A stretch of 64,000 nt of DNA from Faecalibacterium taiwanense (GTDB lineage Bacteria; Bacillota; Clostridia; Oscillospirales; Ruminococcaceae), in NCBI RefSeq assembly GCF_036632915.2, contig NZ_CP155552.1, forward strand, positions 2,418,001 to 2,482,000, given 5' to 3'. This document shows, in pieces, positions 52,569 to 60,847 of this stretch (position 1 is the stretch's first letter; each line of letters opens with the position of its first letter). Position numbers and translations under genes: made by a program. The notes beneath the pieces were generated by a model. The model made no database searches, was not told where the DNA came from, and saw nothing but the letters and a program-made list of their open reading frames with translations.

Positions 52569-52857
52569 TACCTCAAAGCTGGAAAAGCTCAACCGAGAGT
52601 TGGAAAAGAGTGAAAAGAAACTGCGGAAAGCCATCAATGATGAAAAGGCATTGCAGCACCAGCTAAAGCAGCTTACCCGAAAAGAACGGACACACCGGCT
52701 CTGTACTCGTGGCGGTATGCTGGAAAGTTTTCTGCAAGAGCCGGAACGCCTGACAGATGATGATGTCATGCTGTTGTTGACACTCATTTTTCACAGGCAG
52801 GACACGCAGGAACTATTGAAGAAACTGCTGGAACGTGAGAAGCCGGAAACCCCTTAG
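52561..52857 (+). CDS. DUF3847 protein
   Basis: A 98-residue helical, highly charged protein with a TTG start at 52561 and GGGAAAGGAGG upstream. A coiled coil covers residues 5-45 (LEKLNRELEKSEKKLRKAIN). The family lies directly ahead of MobA/MobL relaxases in mobilizable elements and is thought to be a relaxosome accessory. Here the relaxase is 5.7 kb away because of the insertion. Confidence 0.75.
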   Translation: MPDTSKLEKLNRELEKSEKKLRKAINDEKALQHQLKQLTRKERTHRLCTRGGMLESFLQEPERLTDDDVMLLLTLIFHRQDTQELLKKLLEREKPETP

Positions 52858-53209
52858 TTTACTAAGGGCGCAATTATACACCACCCAAAGGTTGGTGCAT
52901 TGCGTTCTCCGAAGGCTCCTTGCCGGAGGGCTGTGATTTTTCGCAGTCATGGTCTGCTCCAAATCATACAGGGGACGCTACGCTTCCCCTGCGCTGGCTA
53001 CCGCCAGCTACCCTTTTGTGGACTTGTCATCTGGGGACACCTTGCGTTGCAAGCTGTTCCCAGCCGACAAGTTTCATAAAATATGCTATCTTTTCGATAG
53101 GCAATAAAGTATAATAAAGTCAGCAATAAATCGGAATTTTACGGTCAGTAAGGAATGCGTAAAGTTATATGATTGTATTATAAGCGATTTGTTAAATTTT
53201 TATAACCAC
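52858..53209. other. Non-coding left flank of the lsa insertion
   Basis: No gene is seen. The first 230 bases hold short GC-rich inverted repeats (for example GGGGACGC/GCTTCCCC near 52973-52990) and look like element DNA. From about 53080 the sequence becomes AT-rich and belongs to the lsa unit. The joint is not marked by any recognisable repeat. Confidence 0.4.
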
Positions 53210-53238
53210 TTGTATTTGCCTGCGATTTATGGTATAAT
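53210..53238 (+). promoter_or_regulatory. Promoter of the lsa-type gene
   Basis: TTGTAT (53210-53215), 17 bp and TATAAT (53233-53238). It leaves a leader of about 360 bases before the ABC-F start codon. Confidence 0.65.
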
Positions 53239-53266
53239 ATTTTGAAATTTAGAAAGAGGTGGGAAG

Positions 53267-53603
53267 ATGATTAACTTTTCTTGCAAATAAAATCAAAATA
53301 TGCGGTAGTGCTATACTTTGGCATTATTGTGTCTATTGCAAGAAAGTTATATGTCTATCTTACTCAATATAGTGCTGTTGCCACTTTTGCTTAGTGGTGT
53401 TATTTTATGCTATGACGAGCTGCAAGGATAAACTTTCTTGTGGCTCTTATTTTGTTTTGGAGGTGCTTTATGAATAGTGCAGAACAGATAGTTACACATG
53501 ATTCACTCCGTATAGTGTCGGTTCCTTTTGGTGAAATCTATACGTAGTAAACATTCACCGAACCGACTTTGTATCGTATGACATGCAAAGGAGGATAATA
53601 TTT
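53267..53603 (+). promoter_or_regulatory. Leader with short ORFs and attenuator-like hairpin
   Basis: Three short frames precede the resistance gene: seven codons (53267-53290), 26 codons (53351-53431), and 25 codons (53470-53547, GGAGG seven bases upstream). The third frame overlaps a hairpin in which GTCGGTTC and GGTGAA (53517-53535, separated by CTTTT) pair with TTCACC-GAACCGAC (53554-53567). The hairpin ends 16 bases before the gene's AAGGAGG. Ribosome stalling on a leader peptide could change this fold and raise expression, as known for several ABC-F and Erm genes. Confidence 0.55.
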
Positions 53604-55064
53604 ATGTCAATGATTAAAATTGAAAACCTTACGTTTTCATATCCGACAAGTTATGATAATGTTTTTGAAAATGTCAGTTTCCAGGTTGATACCGATTGGA
53701 AGCTTGGTTTTGTGGGCAGAAACGGACGAGGTAAAACAACCTTTCTGAATCTTCTGCTTGGGAAATATGAGTATAGTGGAAAAATCCTATCATCCGTACA
53801 GTTTGATTATTTTCCTTATCCCGTTTCAGATAAGAATCGTATTACAGAGGATATATTGCAGGAGATTTGCCCACTTGCGGAAGAATGGGAACTTATGCGA
53901 GAACTTTCTTATCTTGATGTTGATGTCGATGTGCTTTGGCGACCTTTTGAAACACTTTCCAACGGAGAGCAGACAAAGGTTTTGATTGCCGCTCTTTTTC
54001 TTAATGAAGGGCATTTCCTACTGATTGATGAACCTACCAACCATTTGGATGCCAAAGCGAGAAAAAGTGTGGCGGCATATCTGAAAAAGAAAAAGGGATT
54101 CATCTTAGTTTCTCACGATCGTCGCTTTCTTGACGATTGTGTTGACTATATTCTATCGATTAACCGAGCGAATATCGAAGTGCAAAGAGGAAACTTTTCA
54201 TCATGGATGTCAAATTTTGAGCGACAGCAAGAATTTGAACTGGCTCAGAACGAACGTTTGCAAAAGGACATCAGACGATTACAGCAGTCGGCAAAACGCG
54301 CTGCAGTATGGTCTGAACGTGTAGAAGCTTCCAAAATTGGGGCAGCAGATAAAGGTTATGTCGGTCATAAAGCCGCCAAAATGATGAAGCGTTCAAAATC
54401 TATAGAAGCGAGACAACAACAGACAATCGAACAAAAATCAGCATTGCTGAAAAATATGGAAACCGCAGAAGCCCTCAAGATACAACCGCTTAATTACCAT
54501 ACAGATTTGCTTGCATCATTATCGAATGTAGTAGTTTATTATGATGGCATTTCAGTTTGTGAACCCGTTTCGTTTGAAATAAGACAGGGAGAACGCATTG
54601 TGCTTGATGGAAAGAACGGCAGTGGCAAAAGTAGCCTGTTAAAGTTGGTAGTCGGGCAGTCCATAGATTATACGGGTACAGTAACACTTGGCTCTGGGCT
54701 TGTAATTTCTTATGTGCCACAGGATACATCGTATTTATGTGGAACCCTTTCCGAGTTTGCAGAAGAAAACAACCTTGATGAAAGTTTGTTCAAGGCAATT
54801 CTTAGGAAAATGGACTTTGAGCGTGTACAGTTTGAAAAGGATATTAAAGACTTTTCTGGCGGGCAAAAGAAGAAAGTCCTAATTGCGAAAAGCCTTTGTG
54901 AAAAGGCACACTTGTATGTATGGGATGAACCGCTCAACTTTATTGATGTGTACTCACGTATGCAGATTGAACAACTCATAACGGAGTTTGCCCCGACCAT
55001 GCTCCTGGTAGAACATGACAGTGTTTTTCGAGATACTGTGGCAAGTAAAATTGTGAATATCTAA
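53604..55064 (+). CDS. ABC-F ribosomal protection protein, Lsa type
   Basis: A 486-residue cytoplasmic twin-ATPase that displaces lincosamides, streptogramin A and pleuromutilins from the ribosome. First domain: Walker A GRNGRGKTT near residue 40, signature LSNGEQTK near 122. Second domain: Walker A GKNGSGKSS near 340, signature FSGGQKKK near 425. The linker between them (about 190-260) is the antibiotic-resistance interdomain region. The start (MSMIKIENLTFSYP) is typical of Lsa/Eat-type proteins. There are no membrane helices. ATG 53604 has AAGGAGG upstream. AT-rich and clearly acquired. The exact lsa class needs comparison. Confidence 0.88.
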   Translation: MSMIKIENLTFSYPTSYDNVFENVSFQVDTDWKLGFVGRNGRGKTTFLNLLLGKYEYSGKILSSVQFDYFPYPVSDKNRITEDILQEICPLAEEWELMRELSYLDVDVDVLWRPFETLSNGEQTKVLIAALFLNEGHFLLIDEPTNHLDAKARKSVAAYLKKKKGFILVSHDRRFLDDCVDYILSINRANIEVQRGNFSSWMSNFERQQEFELAQNERLQKDIRRLQQSAKRAAVWSERVEASKIGAADKGYVGHKAAKMMKRSKSIEARQQQTIEQKSALLKNMETAEALKIQPLNYHTDLLASLSNVVVYYDGISVCEPVSFEIRQGERIVLDGKNGSGKSSLLKLVVGQSIDYTGTVTLGSGLVISYVPQDTSYLCGTLSEFAEENNLDESLFKAILRKMDFERVQFEKDIKDFSGGQKKKVLIAKSLCEKAHLYVWDEPLNFIDVYSRMQIEQLITEFAPTMLLVEHDSVFRDTVASKIVNI

Positions 55065-55185
55065 ATTGGTTCTTCCGCAATTTTACGTTTTTCGCTTTAA
55101 TAAAAATGGAGAATGCTGATTTACACTGGCATTCCAGTATTGAAAAATTACAAAATACGGATAATTGCGTAAGAACCTCTAAATT
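55060..55185. mobile_element. MITE with 8-bp target duplication (ISL3-like ends)
   Basis: A 110-bp segment (55068-55177) is bounded by inverted repeats GGTTCTTCCGCAATT and AATTGCGTAAGAACC, matching at 14 of 15 positions. It is flanked by a perfect 8-bp direct repeat TCTAAATT (55060-55067 and 55178-55185). It contains no gene. The left copy of the duplication includes the lsa stop codon. Eight-base duplications and GG-starting ends fit the ISL3 family. Confidence 0.8.
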
Positions 55186-55517
55186 AAAATAATTGTATGG
55201 GTTAATTCCAGCTTTACAGAGACTCAAATTCCAGTTTGTAGAATTAAGAAAATCGTTAAGGAAAGAATCGAAGGTGGTGCAAACGAAAAAGCAGTATTGA
55301 GACTTTTCATTAACTGCCCTTTCGTTTGCATCAATTTCGATTTTTTCTGGTTGAACAAAGCGCGTCAACTCTATATGGACTTTTAATTCTGACACTCTAT
55401 TTATAATAGGATAGCATGTACACATAGAAACACATAGAATTTATAATTCAGTCCTGTATTATGACACCAGAAATAAGCCTCCCTAAGGAAGCTAAAAAAA
55501 TATACAGTTATGATACG
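55186..55517. other. Non-coding AT-rich stretch before the IS91-like element
   Basis: No gene is recognised. AATTCCAGTTTGT at 55227-55239 recurs at 58373-58385, on the far side of the IS91-like element and kinase gene. It may mark the ends of a DNA block that moved as a unit. Confidence 0.4.
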
Positions 55518-56693
55518 TTAACAGAGCATATGTGGTTTTGGTTTTATAAAATGTTGTTCTGTAGGCAGAGGAATAATCTTACCACCACAGGAAGAGCACT
55601 TGCATATATCTTTATTATAAAGAAGACGGATAATGGCAGGTGCATCCATATCTTTCAGCTTGGAAATATATTTTTTGCAACCAAGGATGTTTCTGCATAG
55701 GGTAATCTTTTTCTTCTTATTTCTGGATGAAAGAAGACCATAGTGCCTGATACGTACAAAACGTTTTGGAGGAACATGCATTAAAAATCGACGGATAAAT
55801 TCCTCGCCGGATATGGTGATCTCTTTCCAAAGCCCTTGGTTTTTGTAATCTTTAGCAGAAAATGTAACTGTAGATTCTGTCATGTCTTTGATACGGTAGT
55901 TGCTGATAGCAATCCGGTGGGTGTATTTTCCAAGGTATCTGATGACAGATTCGGCACCGTCAAATGGTTTCTTGCAATAAGGAATCCATTCCTTTGCATA
56001 GCAGGTATTTAACAATTCCTTGAAAGTATAGTGATTTTTGTAAGGTGCAGCCGATCCATGAAATTCAAGCCTGTCATTTTCCCAGAGCTGCTTAAGTTCA
56101 GCCATGTATTTTCCACGAAATGTTTTTGAGATTACCTTAATCGGAAGGAAAAAATCTTTCCCATTGTCTTTCCAATGATTTTTCACATCCAGCCCTCCAC
56201 CAAGAACAATCGCATGGATATGAGGATGAAAGTTCATGGTACTTCCCCATGTATGGAGGATACAAATATAGCCGATATCAGTCCCAAGATATTTACTGTC
56301 AGCAGCAAGTTCACTGAGAGTATCTGAAGCCGCATGATAAAGAGCAGCGTATAAGAATTTCTGGTTGCTGTAGATAATGGGATTGAGTTCTTCCGGAACT
56401 GTAAAAACCACATGGAAATAAGGAGCATCTAAGATATCCTCCCGCCGTGCATCTACCCATTTTTCTTTTGGAAACTCCTGACACATAGGACAGCATCTGT
56501 CACGGCAGGAGTTATAGTGGACTGATATGCAGCCGCAGTCCTCGCATACGCTTACATTCACACCAAAGGCGCCGGTTTTGCAATTCATGATGTGATAAGC
56601 GGCCTTTCGCTGAGCGGGAGAAATACTATGTGTGGATTCAAAAGATGAATAAAAACGATGAAAAACATCCTGAATCGTACAATCCTTACTCAT
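55518..56693 (-). CDS. IS91-family transposase
   Basis: A 391-residue rolling-circle (HUH, Y1) transposase. An N-terminal zinc-binding domain has CEDCG and CRDRCCPMCQEF (near residues 51-76). The HUH motif FHPHIHAIVLGGG lies near 155, and the catalytic Tyr region IRYLGKYTHRIAISNYRI near 245. A C-terminal zinc pair (CKCSSCGG) follows. It is full length and looks intact. The start overlaps the stop of the upstream tyrosine recombinase by 4 bp (ATGA), the usual pairing in this IS91 subgroup. Confidence 0.92.
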   Translation of the reverse strand: MSKDCTIQDVFHRFYSSFESTHSISPAQRKAAYHIMNCKTGAFGVNVSVCEDCGCISVHYNSCRDRCCPMCQEFPKEKWVDARREDILDAPYFHVVFTVPEELNPIIYSNQKFLYAALYHAASDTLSELAADSKYLGTDIGYICILHTWGSTMNFHPHIHAIVLGGGLDVKNHWKDNGKDFFLPIKVISKTFRGKYMAELKQLWENDRLEFHGSAAPYKNHYTFKELLNTCYAKEWIPYCKKPFDGAESVIRYLGKYTHRIAISNYRIKDMTESTVTFSAKDYKNQGLWKEITISGEEFIRRFLMHVPPKRFVRIRHYGLLSSRNKKKKITLCRNILGCKKYISKLKDMDAPAIIRLLYNKDICKCSSCGGKIIPLPTEQHFIKPKPHMLC

Positions 56694-57537
56694 GATTCAC
56701 CACCTTCCGGGTTGTCGAACGGGCTGCGGATACCAAGAAGTGTCTTGTTGCTCACATGAAGGTAAACATCTGTAGAGCGAGGATCAACATGTCCCAGAAG
56801 TGACTGGATATATTTTATATCTGTGCCACTTTCGAATAAGTGGCTGGCAAAACTATGACGGCACGCATGAGAGGAAACATGACGGGTAATGCCGGCGAGT
56901 TTAGCACTTTTCTTAAAGAACTGGTTAACACCGGTTATATCAAGATATCCACCGGTCCAGGAACTTGGAAAAAGGATATCTTTAGGGCGACCACATTTGT
57001 ACCAATACTCAGTGAGAAGGTCTAAATTTTTTGAGACAGAATCGTATACCTGTCAATTCTGCCTTTGGTTTCACGAACATGAATTGTCATGTTGGTACGG
57101 GAAATGTCATCATAATGGAGATGAACGACCTCCGATACACGTAATCCAGAAGAATACATAGTTGCAATAATCGCTTTATGTTTCAGATTCGGAGTGGCAT
57201 CAATGATTGCATTTATTTCATCGCGGGACAGAACAGCAGGAAGATTGCGCTCTCTTTTCATAGCTGGAACAGTGTCATCATCCCAGACAGTCTTCAGCAC
57301 CTTTTTATATAAGAACTTTATTGCAGACCGATAGTGATTGTGAGTTTCAGGAGACCTTCCTTCCAGACGTTTGGCTGTAAGAAAACTTTCCGCATCTTCA
57401 AGCGTAAGATCAGAAACGTTTTTTCCAATCCAACGAAGGAAGTAACTGACATCAGAGCAATACAGTTGAATAGTTCTTTCACGCAGGTTACGTTTTTCCG
57501 CTTCATTGCGGATAGATTCAAAAATATCTTTATACAT
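56690..57537 (-). pseudogene. Tyrosine recombinase of the IS91-like element, frameshifted
   Basis: A phage-integrase-type recombinase of about 282 residues if repaired. The N-terminal SAM-like domain and start of the catalytic domain (TMYSSGLRVSEVVHLHYDDI, catalytic Arg) are in the first frame, which stops at 57022. In the next frame the protein continues NLDLLTEYWYKCGRPKD and reaches the HxxR/catalytic tail (SSHACRHSFASHLFESGTDI, then LGHVDPRSTDVYLHV). One A is missing from the run at 57027-57032. The catalytic His, Arg and Tyr lie beyond the shift, so the product is inactive. It is upstream of and coupled to the transposase. Confidence 0.85.
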
Positions 57538-57814
57538 AATAAAACCTCCAGAATAAGTAGTGTTAATAATTACATCTACCTATTCGGAGGTGCATTAGCG
57601 TCATAATTCCGATTGCGGAAGAGACTGGAAAATGTTATTCTTATCATAGGCAGTGGAGCTTTCTTAGTTCAGTTGTTTCGTGTGGTAACTTAACAATAAC
57701 GGATTATGAAAAGTAATTCCACTGCTTTTTAATAAAAATAAAACTGCGCCACAGCCTTGGCAGGCCATCGCGCAGCGATTTTGTTCAATCGTAATTTGTG
57801 GAGGTAAAATATAG

Positions 57815-58360
57815 ATGAATCAAGGTAAAATTATTGTAATCACAGGTGCGCCGGGGACAGGAAAAACTACAACGGCATCTGCTGTTGCAAAAGAATCAGA
57901 TTTGGAAAAGTCTGTGCATATGCACACAGATGACTTTTATCATTATTTGAGTAAAGGGGCAATACCACCGCATTTGCCAGAATCAAATGAGCAAAATTTG
58001 ATTGTCATTGAAGCGTTTTTAGAAGCTGCGAAGCGATATGCTCGTGGTGGATATGATGTAATTGTTGACGGTATTATCGGACCGTGGTTTTTAAAGCCGT
58101 GGCAAAGTCTTGTTCGGGAACATTATGAGGTGCATTATATTATTTTAAGGGCAAGTAAGGAAGAAACCTTGAAGCGAGCTGTTGAACGCTCAAAGTTAGA
58201 CCGAAAGACAAATATCGAATTGGTAGAAACCATGTGGGAGCAATTTTGCAATCTGGGAATATATGAATCGAATGTTATAGATACGACCACTTATTCCATT
58301 CAAGAAACTGTTTCCGCAGTACAAGAAAAAATCGCAAGTAGGGCAGCGTTGTTGTCTTAG
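57815..58360 (+). CDS. P-loop kinase-like protein (AAA_33/zeta-like)
   Basis: A 181-residue ATP-binding protein. Walker A is GAPGTGKTTT near residues 10-19. MHTDDFYHYL near 36, DVIVDGIIGPWF near 85 and an arginine-rich lid (LKRAVERSKLDRKTN near 118) give the pattern of small-molecule kinases such as chloramphenicol phosphotransferase and zeta-type kinases. GGAGG precedes the ATG. It sits in the AT-rich resistance block, so an antibiotic-modifying role is possible but unproven. No partner antitoxin gene is adjacent. Confidence 0.7.
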   Translation: MNQGKIIVITGAPGTGKTTTASAVAKESDLEKSVHMHTDDFYHYLSKGAIPPHLPESNEQNLIVIEAFLEAAKRYARGGYDVIVDGIIGPWFLKPWQSLVREHYEVHYIILRASKEETLKRAVERSKLDRKTNIELVETMWEQFCNLGIYESNVIDTTTYSIQETVSAVQEKIASRAALLS

Positions 58361-58506
58361 ATTGTTTTGGTGCAATTCCAGTTTGTTAGCTTTACATCGG
58401 GTCAACTTGTCCCGAACTTTTACAACTAAATACCCGCCGCTCACACAGTGGCACACCGAGCAGGAAATCTGAAAAAGGTCTCCTGCTTTTTTTCTGCCCA
58501 AAATGA

Positions 58507-58523
58507 GGTGGTAAAACGCCACC
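58507..58523 (+). other. Candidate nic/oriT hairpin ahead of mobA
   Basis: GGTGG-TAAAACG-CCACC lies 34 bp upstream of the relaxase start codon. Small GC hairpins at this position mark the nick region in many MobA/MobL-type elements. The function is inferred from position. Confidence 0.4.
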
Positions 58524-58556
58524 CCATCCACCAATTAGCGAAAGGAGGGACACGAA

Positions 58557-60137
58557 ATGCCTTGTCCACACAACGAAATCACGATTGTTCAGCGCAGCCA
58601 GCGGCAGTCTGCGGTTGCCGCCGCTGCTTACCAAAGCGGCGAAAAGCTGTTCTGTGAATACGACCAGCAAGTAAAGCACTACCCGGAAAAGCGTGGTATC
58701 GTCCACAATGAAATCCTGCTCCCGGCAAATGCTCCACAGGAATATGCAGACCGCAATACTTTATGGAATGCCGCCGAAGCGGTGGAAAAGCAATGGAACT
58801 CCCAGCTTGCAAGGCGGTGGGTGCTTACCATTCCCAGAGAGATACCGCCCGACCAGTACGCTGTCCTTGTACGGGAGTTTTGTGAACAGCAGTTTGTTTC
58901 CAAAGGCATGATTGCTGATTTTGCCATCCATGACCCCCATCCGCCGGGACACAATCCCCACGCCCATGTCCTGCTGACCATGCGGGCAATGGATGAACAT
59001 GGAAAATGGCTTCCCAAGAGCCGCAAGGTTTATGACCTTGACGAGAATGGGGAACGGATAAAGCTGCCGTCCGGCAGGTGGAAAAGCCACAAGGAGGATA
59101 CGGTGGACTGGAACGACCAGAAGTATTGTGAAATCTGGCGGCATGAATGGGAGGTTATCCAGAACCGCTATCTGGACGCCAATGACCGCCCGGAGCGTGT
59201 GGACTTGCGTTCCTATGCCAGACAGGGGCTTGATATAGTCCCCACTGTCCATGAGGGGACTGCTGTCCGGCAGATGGAAAAGCGAGGTATCCAGACGAAT
59301 ATCGGCAACCTGAACCGGGAAATCAGAGCCGCCAACCGCCTGATGAAGTCCATCCGGCAGCTTATCCAAAACCTCAAAGGCTGGATTACCGAGCTGGGAG
59401 AAAAACGGAAGGAGCTGCTTGCACAAAAGGCGGCGGAGGAAGCGACACTTCTTCCCAATCTGCTGATGAAGTATATGGAGATACGAAAGGAAGAACGGAA
59501 GGACTGGACAAGGGCTGGACAGAACCGGGGAACTTCACAGGACTTAAAGGCAGTCAGCGAAGCCCTGTCCTATCTCCGGCAAAAGGGGCTTTCCACTGTG
59601 GAGGACTTAGAAGCGTTTCTGGAATCTTCCGGGAAATCAGCCGCAGATTACCGCAATCAGATGAAGCCAAAGGAAGCCCGGAGCAAAGTGATTGACGGGA
59701 TTCTTGCCAGCCGGACAGACTGCAAGGAATGTAAGGCTGTCTATGAGAAGTACCAGAAGATATTTTTTAAGAAAATAAAGGGGAAATTCAAACAGGAACA
59801 CCCGGAGGTTGCCCGGTATGAGAAAGCCGCTGACTACCTTGCCAAGCACCCGGACGATAAGGATAAAACGAAAAATGAGTTGCAACAGGAGCAGGAAACG
59901 CTTCTCAGCGAAATCGCAGAGCTGAAAGTACCACTGACCGAGGTACAGGAGGATTTGAAGAAGCTGCGGGACATCCGCTACTGGGTACGGAAAGCCACAC
60001 CCGGCACAGAGGAAAGCAAAGAGCCGCCCAAGAAGCAGCCCATCAAAGAAGTCTTGCAGGATAAGACTGACGAGAAAAAAGCACAAAGAACCGCCCCGGC
60101 ACAGGAGAAACACAGACAACAGGATATGGAACTTTAA
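58557..60137 (+). CDS. MobA/MobL-family relaxase
   Basis: A 526-residue DNA-nicking relaxase that starts mobilization transfer. The N-terminal 230 residues form the HUH nuclease: IVQRSQRQSAVAAAAYQSGE holds the likely catalytic Tyr region, and PPGHNPHAHVLLTMRAMD near residue 140 is the metal-binding His triad. The C-terminal half is a long coiled coil with a TDCKECKAVYEKYQK motif. GAAAGGAGGG precedes the start. The gene is intact and belongs to the same element as the 52042-52857 genes. Confidence 0.93.
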   Translation: MPCPHNEITIVQRSQRQSAVAAAAYQSGEKLFCEYDQQVKHYPEKRGIVHNEILLPANAPQEYADRNTLWNAAEAVEKQWNSQLARRWVLTIPREIPPDQYAVLVREFCEQQFVSKGMIADFAIHDPHPPGHNPHAHVLLTMRAMDEHGKWLPKSRKVYDLDENGERIKLPSGRWKSHKEDTVDWNDQKYCEIWRHEWEVIQNRYLDANDRPERVDLRSYARQGLDIVPTVHEGTAVRQMEKRGIQTNIGNLNREIRAANRLMKSIRQLIQNLKGWITELGEKRKELLAQKAAEEATLLPNLLMKYMEIRKEERKDWTRAGQNRGTSQDLKAVSEALSYLRQKGLSTVEDLEAFLESSGKSAADYRNQMKPKEARSKVIDGILASRTDCKECKAVYEKYQKIFFKKIKGKFKQEHPEVARYEKAADYLAKHPDDKDKTKNELQQEQETLLSEIAELKVPLTEVQEDLKKLRDIRYWVRKATPGTEESKEPPKKQPIKEVLQDKTDEKKAQRTAPAQEKHRQQDMEL

Positions 60138-60202
60138 CAGGCACTTGCCATTTTCAATTAGAGAATGTCAGGTGCTTTTCTTATTTTCAAGGAGGGATAG
60201 AT

Positions 60203-60847
60203 TTGAATGTATTCGAAGCTGTGAAGCAGTCCGTCACAACAAGACAGGCTGCGGAGTATTATGGAATCCATGTAGGTCGGAACGGGATGGCTTGCTGCCC
60301 GTTCCATAACGATAAAACCCCAAGCATGAAGCTGGATCGGCGTTACCATTGCTTCGGCTGCGGTGCGGATGGGGATGTGATTGATTTTGCCGCCGCCCTG
60401 TATGGGCTGGGAAAGAAAGAAGCCGCCGTACAGCTGGCACAGGACTTCGGGCTTTCCTATGAGGACTGGAAACCGCCGGGAAAGGTAAAAAAGCCCAAGA
60501 CCCGGCAGAAATCCCCGGAGGAACAGTTTCAGGAAGCAAAGAATCGCTGCTTCCGTATTCTTGCCGATTATCTCCATCTGCTGATGGCATGGAGAACGGA
60601 CTACGCCCCGCACTCCCCGGAGGAAGCCTTTCATCCCCGGTTTGTGGAAGCCTTACAGAAGCAAGCCCAAGTGGAATATCTGCTGGATGTGCTGCTGTTC
60701 GGGGAAACAGAGGAAAAAGCGGATTTGATTACGGACTACGGAAAGGATGTGATACAGCTTGAACAGCGAATGGCAGAACTTGCAGCCGCAGACGCAGCAA
60801 GAACTAAAAAACACTATGAACGCCATGCAGCCGCCCCAGAGCGTTGA
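60203..60847 (+). CDS. DNA primase-like protein with CHC2 zinc finger
   Basis: A 214-residue protein with a TTG start at 60203 and AAGGAGGG upstream. The CHC2 finger reads CCPFHNDKTPSM near residue 31 and YHCFGCGADGDVIDF near 51, as in bacterial primases. The catalytic TOPRIM domain is absent; the rest is helical. It overlaps the VapE-type gene by 89 bp. It is probably a priming or loading factor for element replication. Confidence 0.88.
   Translation: MNVFEAVKQSVTTRQAAEYYGIHVGRNGMACCPFHNDKTPSMKLDRRYHCFGCGADGDVIDFAAALYGLGKKEAAVQLAQDFGLSYEDWKPPGKVKKPKTRQKSPEEQFQEAKNRCFRILADYLHLLMAWRTDYAPHSPEEAFHPRFVEALQKQAQVEYLLDVLLFGETEEKADLITDYGKDVIQLEQRMAELAAADAARTKKHYERHAAAPER

Noticed and set aside
57815..58360. 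Zeta toxin of an epsilon/zeta system
   Set aside because: The motif pattern is loosely similar, but no epsilon-type antitoxin gene is next to it and the protein is short.
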